From Brassica napus (Eukaryota; Streptophyta; Magnoliopsida; Brassicales; Brassicaceae), in the NCBI RefSeq assembly GCF_020379485.1, contig NC_063450.1, positions 49,566,681 to 49,630,680 on the forward strand: a stretch of DNA of 64,000 nucleotides, in the 5' to 3' direction. Under the pieces are notes generated by a model that was not told the DNA's origin, searched no databases, and worked only from the letters and a program-made list of their open reading frames with translations. The translations under genes and the position numbers were made by a program. Of this stretch, positions 48,429 to 59,352 are shown one piece after another (the stretch's first letter is position 1; every line of letters begins with the position of its first letter).

Positions 48429-48872
48429 TGTTGGATGGGCCACGATCCAAGGCATGGGTCGAGACAGGCCGATGCCCACAACGAGAGTCGAGCTCGAAGC
48501 AAGAGTCGCGGAGGTCGCAGAGATCACGTAACAAAAAGCTGAGATCGCGGAACTGCCACAGGGATCTCGGGGTCGACTTGCTATAAAGGAAGGAGAAGAA
48601 ACATGGAAGAGGACACGTTGAAAACCCTAGAGAGAGCTACACATTCACATCGATCTTATTGTCTTCCCACTTTTAGATTCTACCTTTATCGATCTCCTTT
48701 GTCTAGTTCAATTCATTGTATTCGACCCCAGTTATCAATAAAATCTAATTTCGCCTACCAGAAACTATTTAAACATCGTTGTGTTCTACAGATATCGTTG
48801 TCAACATCATTTGTCTTCCCTAGATCAACCACGATCACTATCAAATACTTTGTGTAGAATTTAGGTTCTACA
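48429..48872 (+). repeat. 5' LTR of the Tat-like element
   Basis: Begins TGTTGGATGG and ends TTCTACA, i.e. TG...CA. It contains TATAAAGG at 48582-48589 for its promoter and stops 3 bases before the primer-binding site. The start is inferred from the TG and from the hAT border just left of it; the matching 3' LTR is not visible. Confidence 0.65.
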
Positions 48873-48875
48873 TTT

Positions 48876-48893
48876 TGGCGCCGATGTAGGGAA
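48876..48893 (+). other. Primer-binding site, tRNA-Asp type
   Basis: TGGCGCCGATGTAGGGAA resembles the tRNA-Asp primer-binding site TGGCGCCGTTGCCGGGGA used by many plant Tat/Athila elements; the first eight bases match exactly and later ones have drifted. Confidence 0.7.
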
Positions 48894-48948
48894 GATAAAC
48901 GAAAAACATCTTTGCTAAGAAATCGATCTAAATTTCCTAAGCGCGACT

Positions 48949-51900
48949 ATGGATCCCAACCAAACTCGACCTAACCGCATCGGATCTATCGATCTCGAAT
49001 TCCTTAGATCAAGCAAGACGATCACGTCAAGAGAGGCTGACAACCTCGATAAATACTCCCGTTCCACGCGAAGAATAATTAAGAGTCCTACTATCACCGC
49101 ATCCGAAAATACACCAGGGAAAGGAGAAGCTTTGATTTTTCACGAACATGAAACTATAAAGCTCGATATGCCTCACGATGACGCATTGGTAATCGCACTA
49201 GAAGTTGGAGGCACGATCCTCTCGAAAATTCTCGTCGATACCGGGAGTGCTGTTAACATCATTTCACAAAAAACGCTATGGTCGCTCGAACAACCGGCCC
49301 CAAAGATCAGGTGGGAAGCGGCACCCCTCACCAGTTTTGAAGGGAGGTCAATCCATCCACTCGGAGTCGCGATAGTAACTACGAAACCATGCGACCAAAA
49401 ATCAGGAAACAGAATTCACTGTAGTCGACCTTCCCATGCCTTTTGATGCCATCGTCGGACACCCCTGGTTACACCAGATGAGGGCAGTCCCCTCGGTTTA
49501 TCCCCAATGCGTGAAATTCGTATCTCCAACTGGAGAGAAAACCATACTCGGAAGCCAGAAACAAGCTCGCGCCTGCTACGTGTCCGAGTTCCAAAAAATG
49601 CCACAAGAGGAACAGAATATTCCACTCGTACGAGACCTCTCGGTTAAAGAGCCTGCGAAAGATCTATCCAGTACCGTTCCTCTGAACGAAAGTTCCCCCG
49701 AAAAAATTGTTAACATCGGAAACGGTCTACCTCCAGAACTAAGGCGCGATCTCTTGTCTTTCCTCAAACAGAATATCAAAACGTTCGCGTGGTCCGCAGC
49801 AGACATGTCCGCCTCCCACGGTCTGAACGTCGATCTCACATTTAAACCCATCAAACAAAAGCGAAGGAAGCTAGGCCCCGAGCGAGCCAAAGTCGTAAAT
49901 GACGAAGTGGATAAACTCCTAAAAATAGGCTCTATCCGCGAAGTCCAATACCCTGACTGGCTCGCAAACCCAGTCGTGGTTAAGAAGAAGAACGGAAAAT
50001 GGAGGGTATGTATTGATTTCACCGACCTCAACAAAACATGCCCGAAAGATAACTTTCCGTTACCACACATCGACCGGCTAGTACAAGCCACAGCCGGACA
50101 TGAACTGCTATCCTTCATGGACGCATTCTCAGGCTATAATCAAATCCTTATGAATCCCGAAGACAAAGAAAAAACGAGCTTCATCACGGAACGAGGAACA
50201 TACTGCTACAAAGTAATGTTGTTCGGATCAATTGGTGACAACTTGTCTTGTGGAGAGTTGTTAAAGGGTGAGGTCTTGGGTTCGAGTAACGCCAAGGGCA
50301 TCAATAACCTACCAGTGGATGTGGAGGCAGTTCCTCCCACGGTGAGGGGTTAGGGTCGGTGCGCTGCAACGCTGTGAAATCTGGGGTCCGCGGGACAGGT
50401 GGTCACAAAAAGCCACTTACCAAAGACTGGTGAACAAGATGTTCTCCAAACAGCTCGGGGAAACAATAGAAGTCTATATAGACGATATACTGGTAAAGTC
50501 GTCAAGAGCAAGCGACCATGTTCCCCAGTTGCAAGAATATTTCAACATCCTTAACAAATTCAGAATGAAACTGAACCTGACCAAATGCACGTTCGGGGTA
50601 GCCTCTCGAGAGTTCCTCGGCTACCTGGTAACTGGAAGAGGAATCGAAGCCAACCCAAAGCAGATCGCAGCGCTCGTCGATACTCAACCCCCGAGATCGG
50701 TCCGAGAAGTACAACGCCTCACCGGAAAAATAGCCGCGTTAAACCGTTTTATATCCATATCGACCGATAGGTACCTTCCTTTCTACAAACTGTTGAAAGG
50801 AAATAAGAAATTCGAATGGAATATCGAATGCGATTCCGCACTAAAAGAACTCAAGACATACATCAGCGAACCGCCCGTGTTATCTAAACCAATCATAGGA
50901 GAAACTCTCTTCTTGTACGTTGCTACTTCAGAACACGCAGTAAGCGGGGTCCTAATCCGCGAAGAAAATGGAGAATATTAACCAATATATTACGTAAGTA
51001 GATCGTTAATTGACGCAGAAACCAGATACCCGGTGATGGAGAAACTCGCCCTCGCGGTAGTAACAGCTGCCAGAAAACTGAGACCCTACTTCAAATCTCA
51101 TTCAATCATAGTCATGACGTGGCAACCCCTCCGGATGATACTTCATACCCCAAGCCAGTCCGGCAGGCTCGCGAAGTGGGCGATCGAGCTTAGCGAGTAC
51201 GACATAGAATATAAGCCATGGACGAGCTCAAAAGCTCAAATACTAGCAGATTTTGTCATCGAGCTTGTCCCAAAGGAGGACAGTTCAAGCTCGAGTACTA
51301 AATGGAGATTACATGTCGACGGGACGTCATCTAAACAAGGATCCGGAATCGGAATACAGCTCGAATCTTCGACATGAGAGATGATCAAACAATCATTTCG
51401 CCTAGGATTCAGCGCGTTGAACAACGAAGCCGAATACAAATCCGTAATTGCAGGACTACGGCTCGCAAGAAGCGTTGGGGCCCGAGAAATCAGTGCCTTC
51501 AGTGACTCGCAATTGATTACGAGCCAATTCCATGGAGAATAAGAAGCAAAAAACGAAATAATGGAAGCATGCCTATCACTTTTGCAAGAAATCGCCCAGC
51601 AGTTCGACAGGTTCGAACTAACGAAAATCCCAAGGGGGGACAATACATCAACCGATGCGCTAGCCGCAATGGCTTCAACTTCCAATCCAGCAGTAAAAAG
51701 AATAATACCAGTAGAATGGATAGATAAACCAAGCTTAAATCTCCCACGCAAGGAGATCGATCTTCTGGGGATCAATCCACGCGAGGAATGGCACGAAGAA
51801 AAAGCCAGGGTCTCGACAACGAAAACAACATCGAGCTCGACAGTCAATCGACCCCGAGCACATCGCGCGTCGTGACCAGAAGGACAACTACCACCTCAGC

Positions 51901-53216
51901 TACCCCCGAGGAGGCTGTCCATGATACCAGCAACGAGGCGCATGAAGCCTTCAAAAAAGAACTGGAAGCCAGACCAGATTGGAGAGTCCCGATATTCAAA
52001 TATATAAAGGACGGAGAGCTCCCCGCCGAGAGATGGGAAGCTCGAAAAATAAAGGCCCGGAGCTCGCGTTATTGTATCATGGAGGAAAGACTGTACAAAA
52101 GGAGCCTAGACGAGCCCTACCTCTTAGGCGTATCCCCCAAGGACGCGTTCACGATCCTAAAACAAACCCACGGGGGAGCATGCGTAAGCCATTCCGGGGG
52201 ACGATATTTAGTAATTAGGATAAAGAAATTAGGCTACTTCTGGCCAACAATCGCTGACGACAGTGAGCAATTCGCGTTGAAATGCAACAAATGCCAAAGG
52301 CACGCCCCAATGATACACCAACCGACCCAAAAACTGTCCACATATCCTCTATGTACCCTTTCATGAAATGGTCCATGGATGTGGTAGGTCCGCTAGTACC
52401 CTCCGGACCAGCCCAACTGCGATTTCTTCTAGTATTTACCGACTACTTCACCAAGTGGATCGAGGCCGAAGCATTCTCAAATGTCACTTCCACTACAGTA
52501 ACCAGTTTCATTTGGAAAAACATCATTTGTCGACATGGTCTGCCATACGAAGTAGTAACCGACAACGGACCACAATTCATTTCCAAAATGTTCGACGAAT
52601 TCTGCGTGAAGTGGAAAATCAAGATTAAGGCTGCAAGCCCCCGGTACCCAAAATGCAACGGTCATGCCGAAGCCGCAAATAGGACTATAACGAACAATCT
52701 GAAGAAAAGGCTCGACCTCAAGAAAGAGAGGTGGGGAGAAGAGCTACATGGCGTTTTATGGGCCTACAGAACAACCTCCCACACCGCAACTGACGAAACT
52801 CCGTTTTCATTATCTTACGGGATCGAGCAGCCGAAATTAAGGTCCCGAGTCAACGATGAGGAATCTGTCCAGATGACGCCGAACTCAATGAAGAATTGTT
52901 AATTCATCAGCTGGATATGATCAAAGAACGACGTGAAAAAGCAGCAATACGCGTACAAAATTACCAACAAGCCTCGGCACGCTATTATGACTCAAACGTA
53001 AGAAACCGCGCCTTCTCCGTAGGCGACCTAGTTCTCCGGAAAGTATTCGACGGAACGAAAGAACCAGGAGCGGGAAAGCTCGGAACAAAATGGGAAGGAC
53101 CATACAAAGTAACTAAAGAAATACGAACCGGAGTCTACGAGCTAGAAAAGGTCAAAACTGGCGTCCTAGAAATGATACCTTGGAACGCCTACAACTTAAA
53201 GAAATATTACAAGTAA
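48949..53216 (+). pseudogene. Broken pol polyprotein of the Tat-like element
   Basis: Pieces in order: aspartic protease (VDTGSAVNIIS near 49240) with a frameshift near 49390-49440 before its second half (FDAIVGHPWLHQM). Reverse transcriptase follows (KWRVCIDFTDLNKTCPKDN near 50010, then IDDILVKSS near 50480), interrupted at about 50228-50418 by non-coding DNA. The first RNase H (to about 51250) has a stop at 50980. The second RNase H-like domain from about 51300 has stops at 51376 and 51541. The integrase zinc finger (LKCNKCQRHAP near 52275) is followed by a frame change near 52340, and then the core (MDVVGPLVPSG, VTDNGPQF, AEAANRTI: the D, D, E residues) to about 52900. A last piece, 52896-53216, is the integrase C-terminal region. 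At least three stops and three frame changes; not functional. In life it would have copied the element's RNA and integrated the DNA. Confidence 0.85.
50228..50418. other. About 190 bp of foreign non-coding DNA inside the Tat-like reverse transcriptase
   Basis: Reverse transcriptase homology stops after KVMLFG (about 50227) and resumes with ATYQRLVNKM (about 50409). The usual short linker is replaced by about 190 bases of unrelated, moderately GC-rich sequence that includes GGGTTCGAGTAACGCC, similar to a pol III B box, and ends near CACAAAAA. A SINE-like insertion with a small target deletion is possible. Confidence 0.5.
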
Positions 53217-53256
53217 CGCAAACCCGAACCTTGATCATAACGATCAAAACTTCGAG

Positions 53257-53266
53257 CTAGGGGGCC
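53257..53266 (+). other. Internal polypurine-like tract of the Tat-like element
   Basis: CTAGGGGGCC follows the end of pol by about 40 bases. Similar G-rich tracts occur behind pol in Tat/Athila elements. The true polypurine tract next to the 3' LTR is outside the window. Confidence 0.4.
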
Positions 53267-53667
53267 ATCGATACCCACAGCTCAGTCAAAAACGGAACTA
53301 CAATAAGGCTTAATCCCTTGAAAGGGGTACGTAGGCAACTCGTCACCGAGCGCAACCTAAACAACCAAATAAACAGTCGTTAGGATTGCTTTCATCATTC
53401 CGAACATCCAACTCCTAAGCATAGCCCATCAATAAACTTGCTATCAGGCAATATAAAGGCCCATAAAACAGATTCCTGACCAGTCTCTGTTTTACACCTT
53501 TCAAAAGGTAAAACAACAAGCCCAATAAAGCTTAAAACTAATCGAAAATACGATTAAAAAGGTATTATCCCATAAATCCATTGGAAAACACATATACGTT
53601 TCTCCAACAAAAAAAACATACATATAAAACATAGCAAACGTCGAACTAAATCAAAACAACCCTTGCA

Positions 53668-55080
53668 TCAATCCTGATTGACTGAATCTCCAGAGATCTC
53701 GGGGAGATCGAGACGACCAAGAGAAAGATCTGACACCGAAGCAAGACCATAGTCGACCTCGAGCGATATCTCCAGGTCTTTAAGGCGCTCCAAATCCGCC
53801 TCGAGCTCGAAGCCGCCCTCACTGTACTTTGTCAAAGTTTCGATACAAGCTCGCGCCTCTTGCAAAAGAATTTCTGCGGCCGTTTCCTTATTCTTCTGCT
53901 CAAACTTTCCCTTGACTGCCGCCAAAACCCCCTCGTACTCCTTCACAAGAGAGACACGAGCTAGATGGAGATCTTTGCAAGCTTTCTTATCTCGACCCTC
54001 GATCTCTCGCCTATACTTCTCCTCCATCGAGTTAAGGTCGCTCTGAGCAATGATCTTTTCCGCCGCCATCTTCTTCCTCAACTCCTCAAAATCCACTTCG
54101 CGCTGTCTCTCTACTTCCCGAGCACTTTCCAGCTCGCCCCAAGCTGTTGGATCGTGAGAAGATAACCAGCGATCTCTTCTTTACTAGGAAAATTTGCCAA
54201 TCCCCCCTCCATTAAAGGGGCATAGTCATTGCTCGCCTCCATAGCCTAAGCAAAAACGATAGCGTCAAAACTAAGCATTCCACTCCATAAAGAGTCAAAC
54301 GAAGATAACATACCTTGGCATTTGCGACTGCCATCCAAACATAGGCGCCGCGCTCTCGCAGGTGCTCCAAAGAAGGAAGCTTGCACCCCTTTGCTCTGAT
54401 CTTACGCCAAATTGTTGCAAGTGACTCGGAGTTCTCAAGGATGGGGACCTCGCTGTCATACGTAAACGACAACGAAAAAGATTCGGGCACGCTCGAAGGA
54501 AGGACACCGGGGTTAACCTGCGAGGTATCTTCGCCGGAAGCACGCTACGACGGAGAAAGCCTCGGGTTCGATATTCCCGAAGTCACAGAGTTAATCTCCT
54601 CCAAAACTCGACGTCGAGATCGTCGAGATAATGAATCGATCTCGTCATCAAGAGCTCGATCACCAGCAAAACTCGCCGAAGTATCCGGTGCCTTGCGAGC
54701 TTCACCAGACGGAACAACAACCGACACTGGCCTAGCAGGAAGACCAGGAGACTGAGCCTGCAACCTCAATCTAAGGACTCGCCCTCGATGGACTGTCTGA
54801 GTTCGCTCTGATCCGGCCTCAGAAGACTCGTCAGGACGATCGAGCAACACCTCTTCATCCTTCTTTCCTAAAAAGCAAAGCAAGCCTCAAAAATTTAGGA
54901 TCATATCAACGAAGCGACCCGAACGGTACCCGAAAGCAGAGCAATATAATAACTACTTACTTTTTGTACCCCGACCTCTCTTGGGCCGAACAGGAGCCAC
55001 CAAGACGACAAGAGTAGCACGATTCGCACCCTATGGGAGAGCGTAGGCGGCTCGAATTTGTTATGGAGTAAAAGAGAGCC
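53668..55080 (-). pseudogene. Antisense, apparently spliced ORF in the 3' region of the Tat-like element
   Basis: On the minus strand, coding-like blocks run 55080 to about 54960, about 54870 to 54310, and about 54250 to 53668. They are separated by short introns with plausible sites (AAAAAGTAAGTAG near 54960 to TTTTTAG near 54868; AAGGTATGTT near 54313 to TTGCTTAG near 54247). Block 2 is basic and Arg/Ser-rich then holds PSLEHLRERGAYVWMAVANA. Block 3 is a strongly charged coiled coil (for example EELRKKMAAEK, MEEKYRREIEGRDKK). Frame changes in blocks 2 and 3 and the cut at 55080 by the chromovirus make it a remnant. Tat-group elements are known to carry such antisense ORFs; their function is not established. 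Resembles no host gene I know. Confidence 0.6.
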
Positions 55081-55494
55081 TGTAGAAACCCATTAAAAAA
55101 AAAAAAAAAAAAAAATGGTCGAGTATCCTTTGGGTGATCGAGTCGTGGACGATCAGATTGTTTTTGTCTGAACCATGAGTCAAGTATCCCACTAGACAAT
55201 GGTTAGCCAATGTGGTATATTTACTCAAAGGACGTTTGAAGCATGACACTTTTGGAAGCACAACAGGAAGACCGGAAATTGGGCGAAAAACCCTAATTTC
55301 GGTATTATGGAATTTTTCGAAGAAGCCGGAAACTCGGGAAATATTTTCCATCAAGTCAGGATTCATTTGGAGCTTATTAAAAATAATCTGATCATCAGAA
55401 CGGGCGTCGAAAAATATTGGGAGTGATCGCGGGACGAAAAATTCACTGGAAGGCCGATATCGGACAATTGACCGAGAAGCTCGAGGTGGCTAGA

Positions 55495-55985
55495 TGTGTG
55501 TGTGTTCAGGACGTGGTGGCAAGCTCCTGTCAGTGTGTGTGTCAAGGGAAGCAGGAGGTGTAGCAGTACATGCAACCTGTACATGCAAGTAGCCATGTGG
55601 AGCACGAGGTGGAACGGCCAAGCACGAGGTGTCGCGATGCATGCGACCGAAGCATGCGGCCAGCCATGTGTGAGATGGGGTGTCGACCTGCATGCACTTC
55701 AGTCATGCAGCAGGCCATCTGGACGTGGGGTGTGTCATCCTGCATGAGACTGAGGCATGCAGCCAGCCATGTGGAGCACGAGGTGGAACGGCCAAGCACG
55801 AGGTGTCGCGATGCATGCGACCGGGCCATGCGGCCAGACATGTGGAGGACGTGGTGTCAGCTTGCATGGGAGCAGGCCATGCATTCAGACAGGTAGAGGG
55901 CGTGGTGTCAGCTTGCATGTGAGCAGGCCATGCTGAAGGACATGTGGAGCACGAGGTGCCGCCGCGCATGCGTCCGGAGCCATGC
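55495..55985 (+). repeat. Degenerate tandem repeat array in U3
   Basis: About a dozen diverged units of some 30-40 bp share the core GGCCAGCCATGTGGAGCACG and GCATGC or CATGC palindromes. A larger block recurs: about 55585-55656 and 55760-55831 are almost identical (AGCCATGTGGAGCACGAGGT through CGCGATGCATGCGACCG). The same array is present in the 3' LTR at about 63390-63880. Position upstream of the TATA box suggests enhancer-like or silencing-related sequence. Confidence 0.8.
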
Positions 55986-56037
55986 GAAGCGACACACGGG
56001 CTGCCACACGGCTTGTTCCTGATTGGTTGCTGATTCC

Positions 56038-56045
56038 TATAAATA
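56038..56045 (+). promoter_or_regulatory. LTR TATA box
   Basis: TATAAATA, with a CCAAT-like GATTGGTT 18 bases upstream. Transcription would start near 56070, defining the U3/R border. The same motif is in the 3' LTR near 63933. Confidence 0.8.
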
Positions 56046-57793
56046 GGCCACGACCCCCTCTCATTTCAAACCATCCAGAACACATCAAACCTACTTCAAA
56101 ACATAAAGAGAAAGCAAAGAAAGAAAGATCGAGTTTCGATAGTTTTCGATAGTTTTCGAGTGATTTAGGCAGTTTTCGAGAACAGTTACTCTGCCGATTT
56201 TGAGTCAGCACTTGGAGAAGGCTCTTTTCAAGTGAAGAGAGATCAGTTCTAGTGGAGACCAGTTCAAGTGGAGTTCAGTCAAGAAGAGGGTCTACTTGTG
56301 AAGGTCGGGAAAGGGTTCGGATCGCAGAAGTCGGGTTTGGGGTCAAGGCCACGGTCAACCAAAAACTGTGAGTTATAATCGATTGATTGCTGAGTTGTTT
56401 TCATGCAGGGTCCCGTTACTTGGAAGTTGGATCATGGCAGGAGGCCGGGTCTAACTGAGTAACGGTTTGAATAATTGAGGTTATGTTGATTGAGTTGATG
56501 GCATGCTTGTTATTGTTTAAGAGACCGTAGTAGCATGCTAATGGTTAGGTTGATTGGTTAGTTAGCGAATGCAGAATGCTTAGATGATATCGCTAAGTTG
56601 TGGATAGTTAGGTATTCTGGAATTAGTCTTTATGCTAGATTCTGGAATGTGGTTGATTGTGTTGTGATTATTACTTGAAACCTTGTGTTATTTTTACCGG
56701 GTTTAGTATTAATCGTATATTGGCCGACAGCATTTGTGTAACCCACAATGCTAGGCATATTGGGGTGAGTTAGTGTTCCTTCAGACCTCGTACCCGGCGG
56801 GTTCAAGGAAACCCCTTATTCGCTGGATCGGGAAGACTCAGATAGACGGGGTCATGGCCTATGGCTGAGTGATTACACGACGGTGTAATGTGGCAGTGAC
56901 CCGAAGGACTGTGGGCTGTCGCGCGGTGACCCGAAGGACTGTGGGCCGCGGTCGGTTGAAAGTTCCTTCTTTTGGCCTTCGTGGTAGGAAGATAGGATAT
57001 TGCCGATAGTGAAGGAGGAACATAACGTCACCAGGGCCCGAGTTTGATATATATATTATATCGTGTTTTGGGTTGTTAAACCCTGGTTTAAATCGAGTTT
57101 GAGTTTGGTGATGAGCTAGTAATTAGCATAATGCTAGTTATCTTGCTATCTTTTACCGCTGCGTATTTCTGATATTGCTTATTGTTATTAAATTTTGTTG
57201 TTAGGTGAACCTCTCGCTTTAGATTGTTTGGGGTGGGATAGCGAGGGGTTGTATTTGTTAGTGGGGGATTGTAACTCGCTGAGTAATGCTAGATTACTCA
57301 CTCCTCACTCGTTGTTGTTTTCAGGTGACCAGTAGTGAGCTTGTAGAAAGCGCGGGAGGCTAGGCTGGCTGGTGTAGATTTGCATCTTTTTGCTTAAGAC
57401 GCTTTCAGACTATAAGTATGTACTTTCGCTTTCTTGGCATGCCACCACTTGTATAATATTTTGTGTATTATAAACCAGATATTATATAAGATAAATAAAG
57501 CGAATGTTTTGTGAAACTGCCTTGTTGTTCTGATATTAGCTTGTCCGAGCTAACACAACGTCAGATTGGAGTACGGGTTGAGAAGCCTTAGGCTTTGGTC
57601 TGACGGGACGTGTTAGTGGGCGGCCTGGCCTAGTTACGAATTGCACTTTTCGTGACCTTGGCCGGATCGGCCGTTAACCCGTCATGTAGCACTCCCGATC
57701 CTTGGTAGACGGTCGGCCGTCGGTCATGTTCTTGTTTGATTGTTGGCCGGTGGTTTGACCTATGCCTAGAACGGTTCGGGGGCGTTACAGAGG

Positions 57794-57805
57794 TGGTATC
57801 AGAGC
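57794..57805 (+). other. Primer-binding site, initiator tRNA-Met
   Basis: TGGTATCAGAGC is an exact complement of the last 12 bases of plant initiator tRNA-Met including CCA. It lies 4 bases after the LTR and 35 bases before the gag ATG. Confidence 0.93.
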
Positions 57806-57840
57806 ATGGTTTCGTCCATGCGTGACACAAGTGCTTTTTA

Positions 57841-59352
57841 ATGATTTTATCGAGTCAAATGAGTCGCAAAAAGATGATTAGGAAACCAGCCGCTTCCCGT
57901 AGTAGGAATATGACTTACCCTTTTGACTGTGTGCAGATGGCTAATCGCGGGACAGGTGATGATGGACGAGGTCGGATATGGGGAGAGGGTATGGATTGGA
58001 CAGGCGGAGGATTGGGTTACAGATCAGATCAGGAGGATGGAAATGGCATCAGTGAGATGTTTGGACACGATAGGACCCCTCTGCAGAGAACAAGATCTTT
58101 TCCTGTGTACGGTAACAGGACTAGAGTGAGGGAAGACAGTTTGGCGAGTATTGGCCCAAGTCGTAATTGGGACCGGAGACATCAACATGATCAATCCGTT
58201 CAATCACACCCAAGGCCAGATCAGAACCGTGCCACTGAAGGACCACAAGATCAAGGAGCGGAAAACACCTTGAAGCTTTTACATGACGTGATGACCGAGG
58301 CACTTGGTAACCAAGGCAGGCGTACTCAACCCCCTGAAGTTTCCAAGCTATTATCTACCATGAAGAACATTGGATCCTACAAGTTCAAAGGAGGATCCGA
58401 TCCTATTGAAGCCGGCAAGTGGATTACTATGATGGAGAAGAACTTTGAGGCTATGGAGTGTCCGGAGGAGTATCAGAAGAAGATCGCGGTGTACTATTTG
58501 GAAGGCGACGCAACAGGATGGTGGGACAGTATAGACAGGCAGCGTGGACACACCATCACATCATGGGAATCGTTCAAGGGAGAGTTTGAGAGGAAATATT
58601 TTCCTCCAGAAGCAAAGCATCGGTTGGAGCGCCAATTCATGAACCTTGTTCAAGGAGATAGGCCAGTGAGGAGTTACGAATCTGAGTTCACAAGGTTGAG
58701 GCGACATGTTTTTGATGGGCGTGAAGATGAAGCAACTATGATCCGTAACTTTATGTACGGATTGAAGCCGGAGCTTGGAAGTCGTTTAGCTGGAAGCAAC
58801 TTTAGCAGCTTATCGGATCTGGTAGAAAAGGCTGTTAATGTTGAGACTGTATTGGAGGCTGAAAGGAAGACCTTACCACATTCTGGTGGACACACCAAGT
58901 TTAGCCAAGGAGAAAGGCCAAATTTCAACAAGGGTCCAAGATCTTACAAAGGAAAAGGGCGAGGACTTGGAGGCCAAGCCAACAATCGTGGTAACACTGG
59001 GGTATGTTACACATGTGATCAGCCGGGACATATTTCGAGGTTTTGTCCCAAAAATCAGCGGAATAACCCATGGAGTAACCAGCAGGGTTATTCATCGCTG
59101 AGGATGGAAGATGTTACTTGTTTCTTCTGTGGAAGGAAGGGCCATTATGCATCGTCATGTCCAAACAAGCCAATCCCTGCGACCCCTCTCGCGATCCGAG
59201 CTCCTCCTAGCCGTCCAGCTATTGAGCCAGCACCAAAGAAACAAAACCTAGGAGGTAGAGTTTATGCCTTAGGGGTAGAAAACCCAGACAATGCAGGACC
59301 GTCAAGCGGTCCCATCACAGGTATTGGGTGCTTAACCTCCTCTGTTTATTGA
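57841..59352 (+). CDS. gag: Gag capsid/nucleocapsid protein of the chromovirus
   Basis: A 503-residue frame without interruption. The basic N-terminus is followed by an Arg/Gly/Asp-rich region. The retrotransposon Gag domain lies at about 175-330 (GSDPIEAGKWITMMEKNFEA, then GDATGWWDSI, then WESFKGEFERKYFPP). Two CCHC zinc knuckles follow, CYTCDQPGHISRFC at 389-402 and CFFCGRKGHYASSC at 427-440, which bind the element RNA. A Pro-rich linker leads to the TGA. ATG 57841 is the first after the primer-binding site in this frame; later in-frame ATGs are possible starts. The final 10 residues are encoded in the candidate intron, so a spliced transcript would replace them with Pol. Gag packages the RNA into virus-like particles. 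Confidence 0.92.
   Translation: MILSSQMSRKKMIRKPAASRSRNMTYPFDCVQMANRGTGDDGRGRIWGEGMDWTGGGLGYRSDQEDGNGISEMFGHDRTPLQRTRSFPVYGNRTRVREDSLASIGPSRNWDRRHQHDQSVQSHPRPDQNRATEGPQDQGAENTLKLLHDVMTEALGNQGRRTQPPEVSKLLSTMKNIGSYKFKGGSDPIEAGKWITMMEKNFEAMECPEEYQKKIAVYYLEGDATGWWDSIDRQRGHTITSWESFKGEFERKYFPPEAKHRLERQFMNLVQGDRPVRSYESEFTRLRRHVFDGREDEATMIRNFMYGLKPELGSRLAGSNFSSLSDLVEKAVNVETVLEAERKTLPHSGGHTKFSQGERPNFNKGPRSYKGKGRGLGGQANNRGNTGVCYTCDQPGHISRFCPKNQRNNPWSNQQGYSSLRMEDVTCFFCGRKGHYASSCPNKPIPATPLAIRAPPSRPAIEPAPKKQNLGGRVYALGVENPDNAGPSSGPITGIGCLTSSVY

Larger units (their letters stand above)
48429..55080 (+). mobile_element. Decayed Ty3/gypsy LTR retrotransposon, Tat-like, interrupted on the right
   Basis: A 5' LTR, a primer-binding site, protease, reverse transcriptase, two RNase H-like regions, integrase and a long 3' region are present in that order. 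Gag is nearly all missing: protease-type sequence starts within about 150 bases of the presumed first codon. The extra RNase H-like domain after the first (DGTSSKQGSGIGIQLES), and the antisense ORF behind pol, point to the Tat group. The right end is cut by the young chromovirus inserted at 55081, so its 3' LTR must lie beyond the window. Multiple stops and frameshifts make it inactive. Confidence 0.85.
55081..57789 (+). repeat. 5' LTR of the chromovirus (2709 bp)
   Basis: Starts TGTAGAAACCC, matching the 3' LTR start at 62975, and ends GGCGTTACA four bases before the primer-binding site (TG...CA). U3 is about 55081 to 56070; R and U5 make up the remaining 1.7 kb, a very long leader. Early features: poly-A tract 55095-55115, repeat array about 55495-55985, TATA box at 56038. 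The many small open frames on both strands in 55.4-56.2 kb come from the repeats and are not genes. Confidence 0.9.

Noticed and set aside
55361..56211. Many overlapping open frames on both strands in the LTR, repeated at 63282-63983
   Set aside because: They come from a GC-rich repeat array, overlap on all frames, match no family, and are duplicated because they lie in the LTR.
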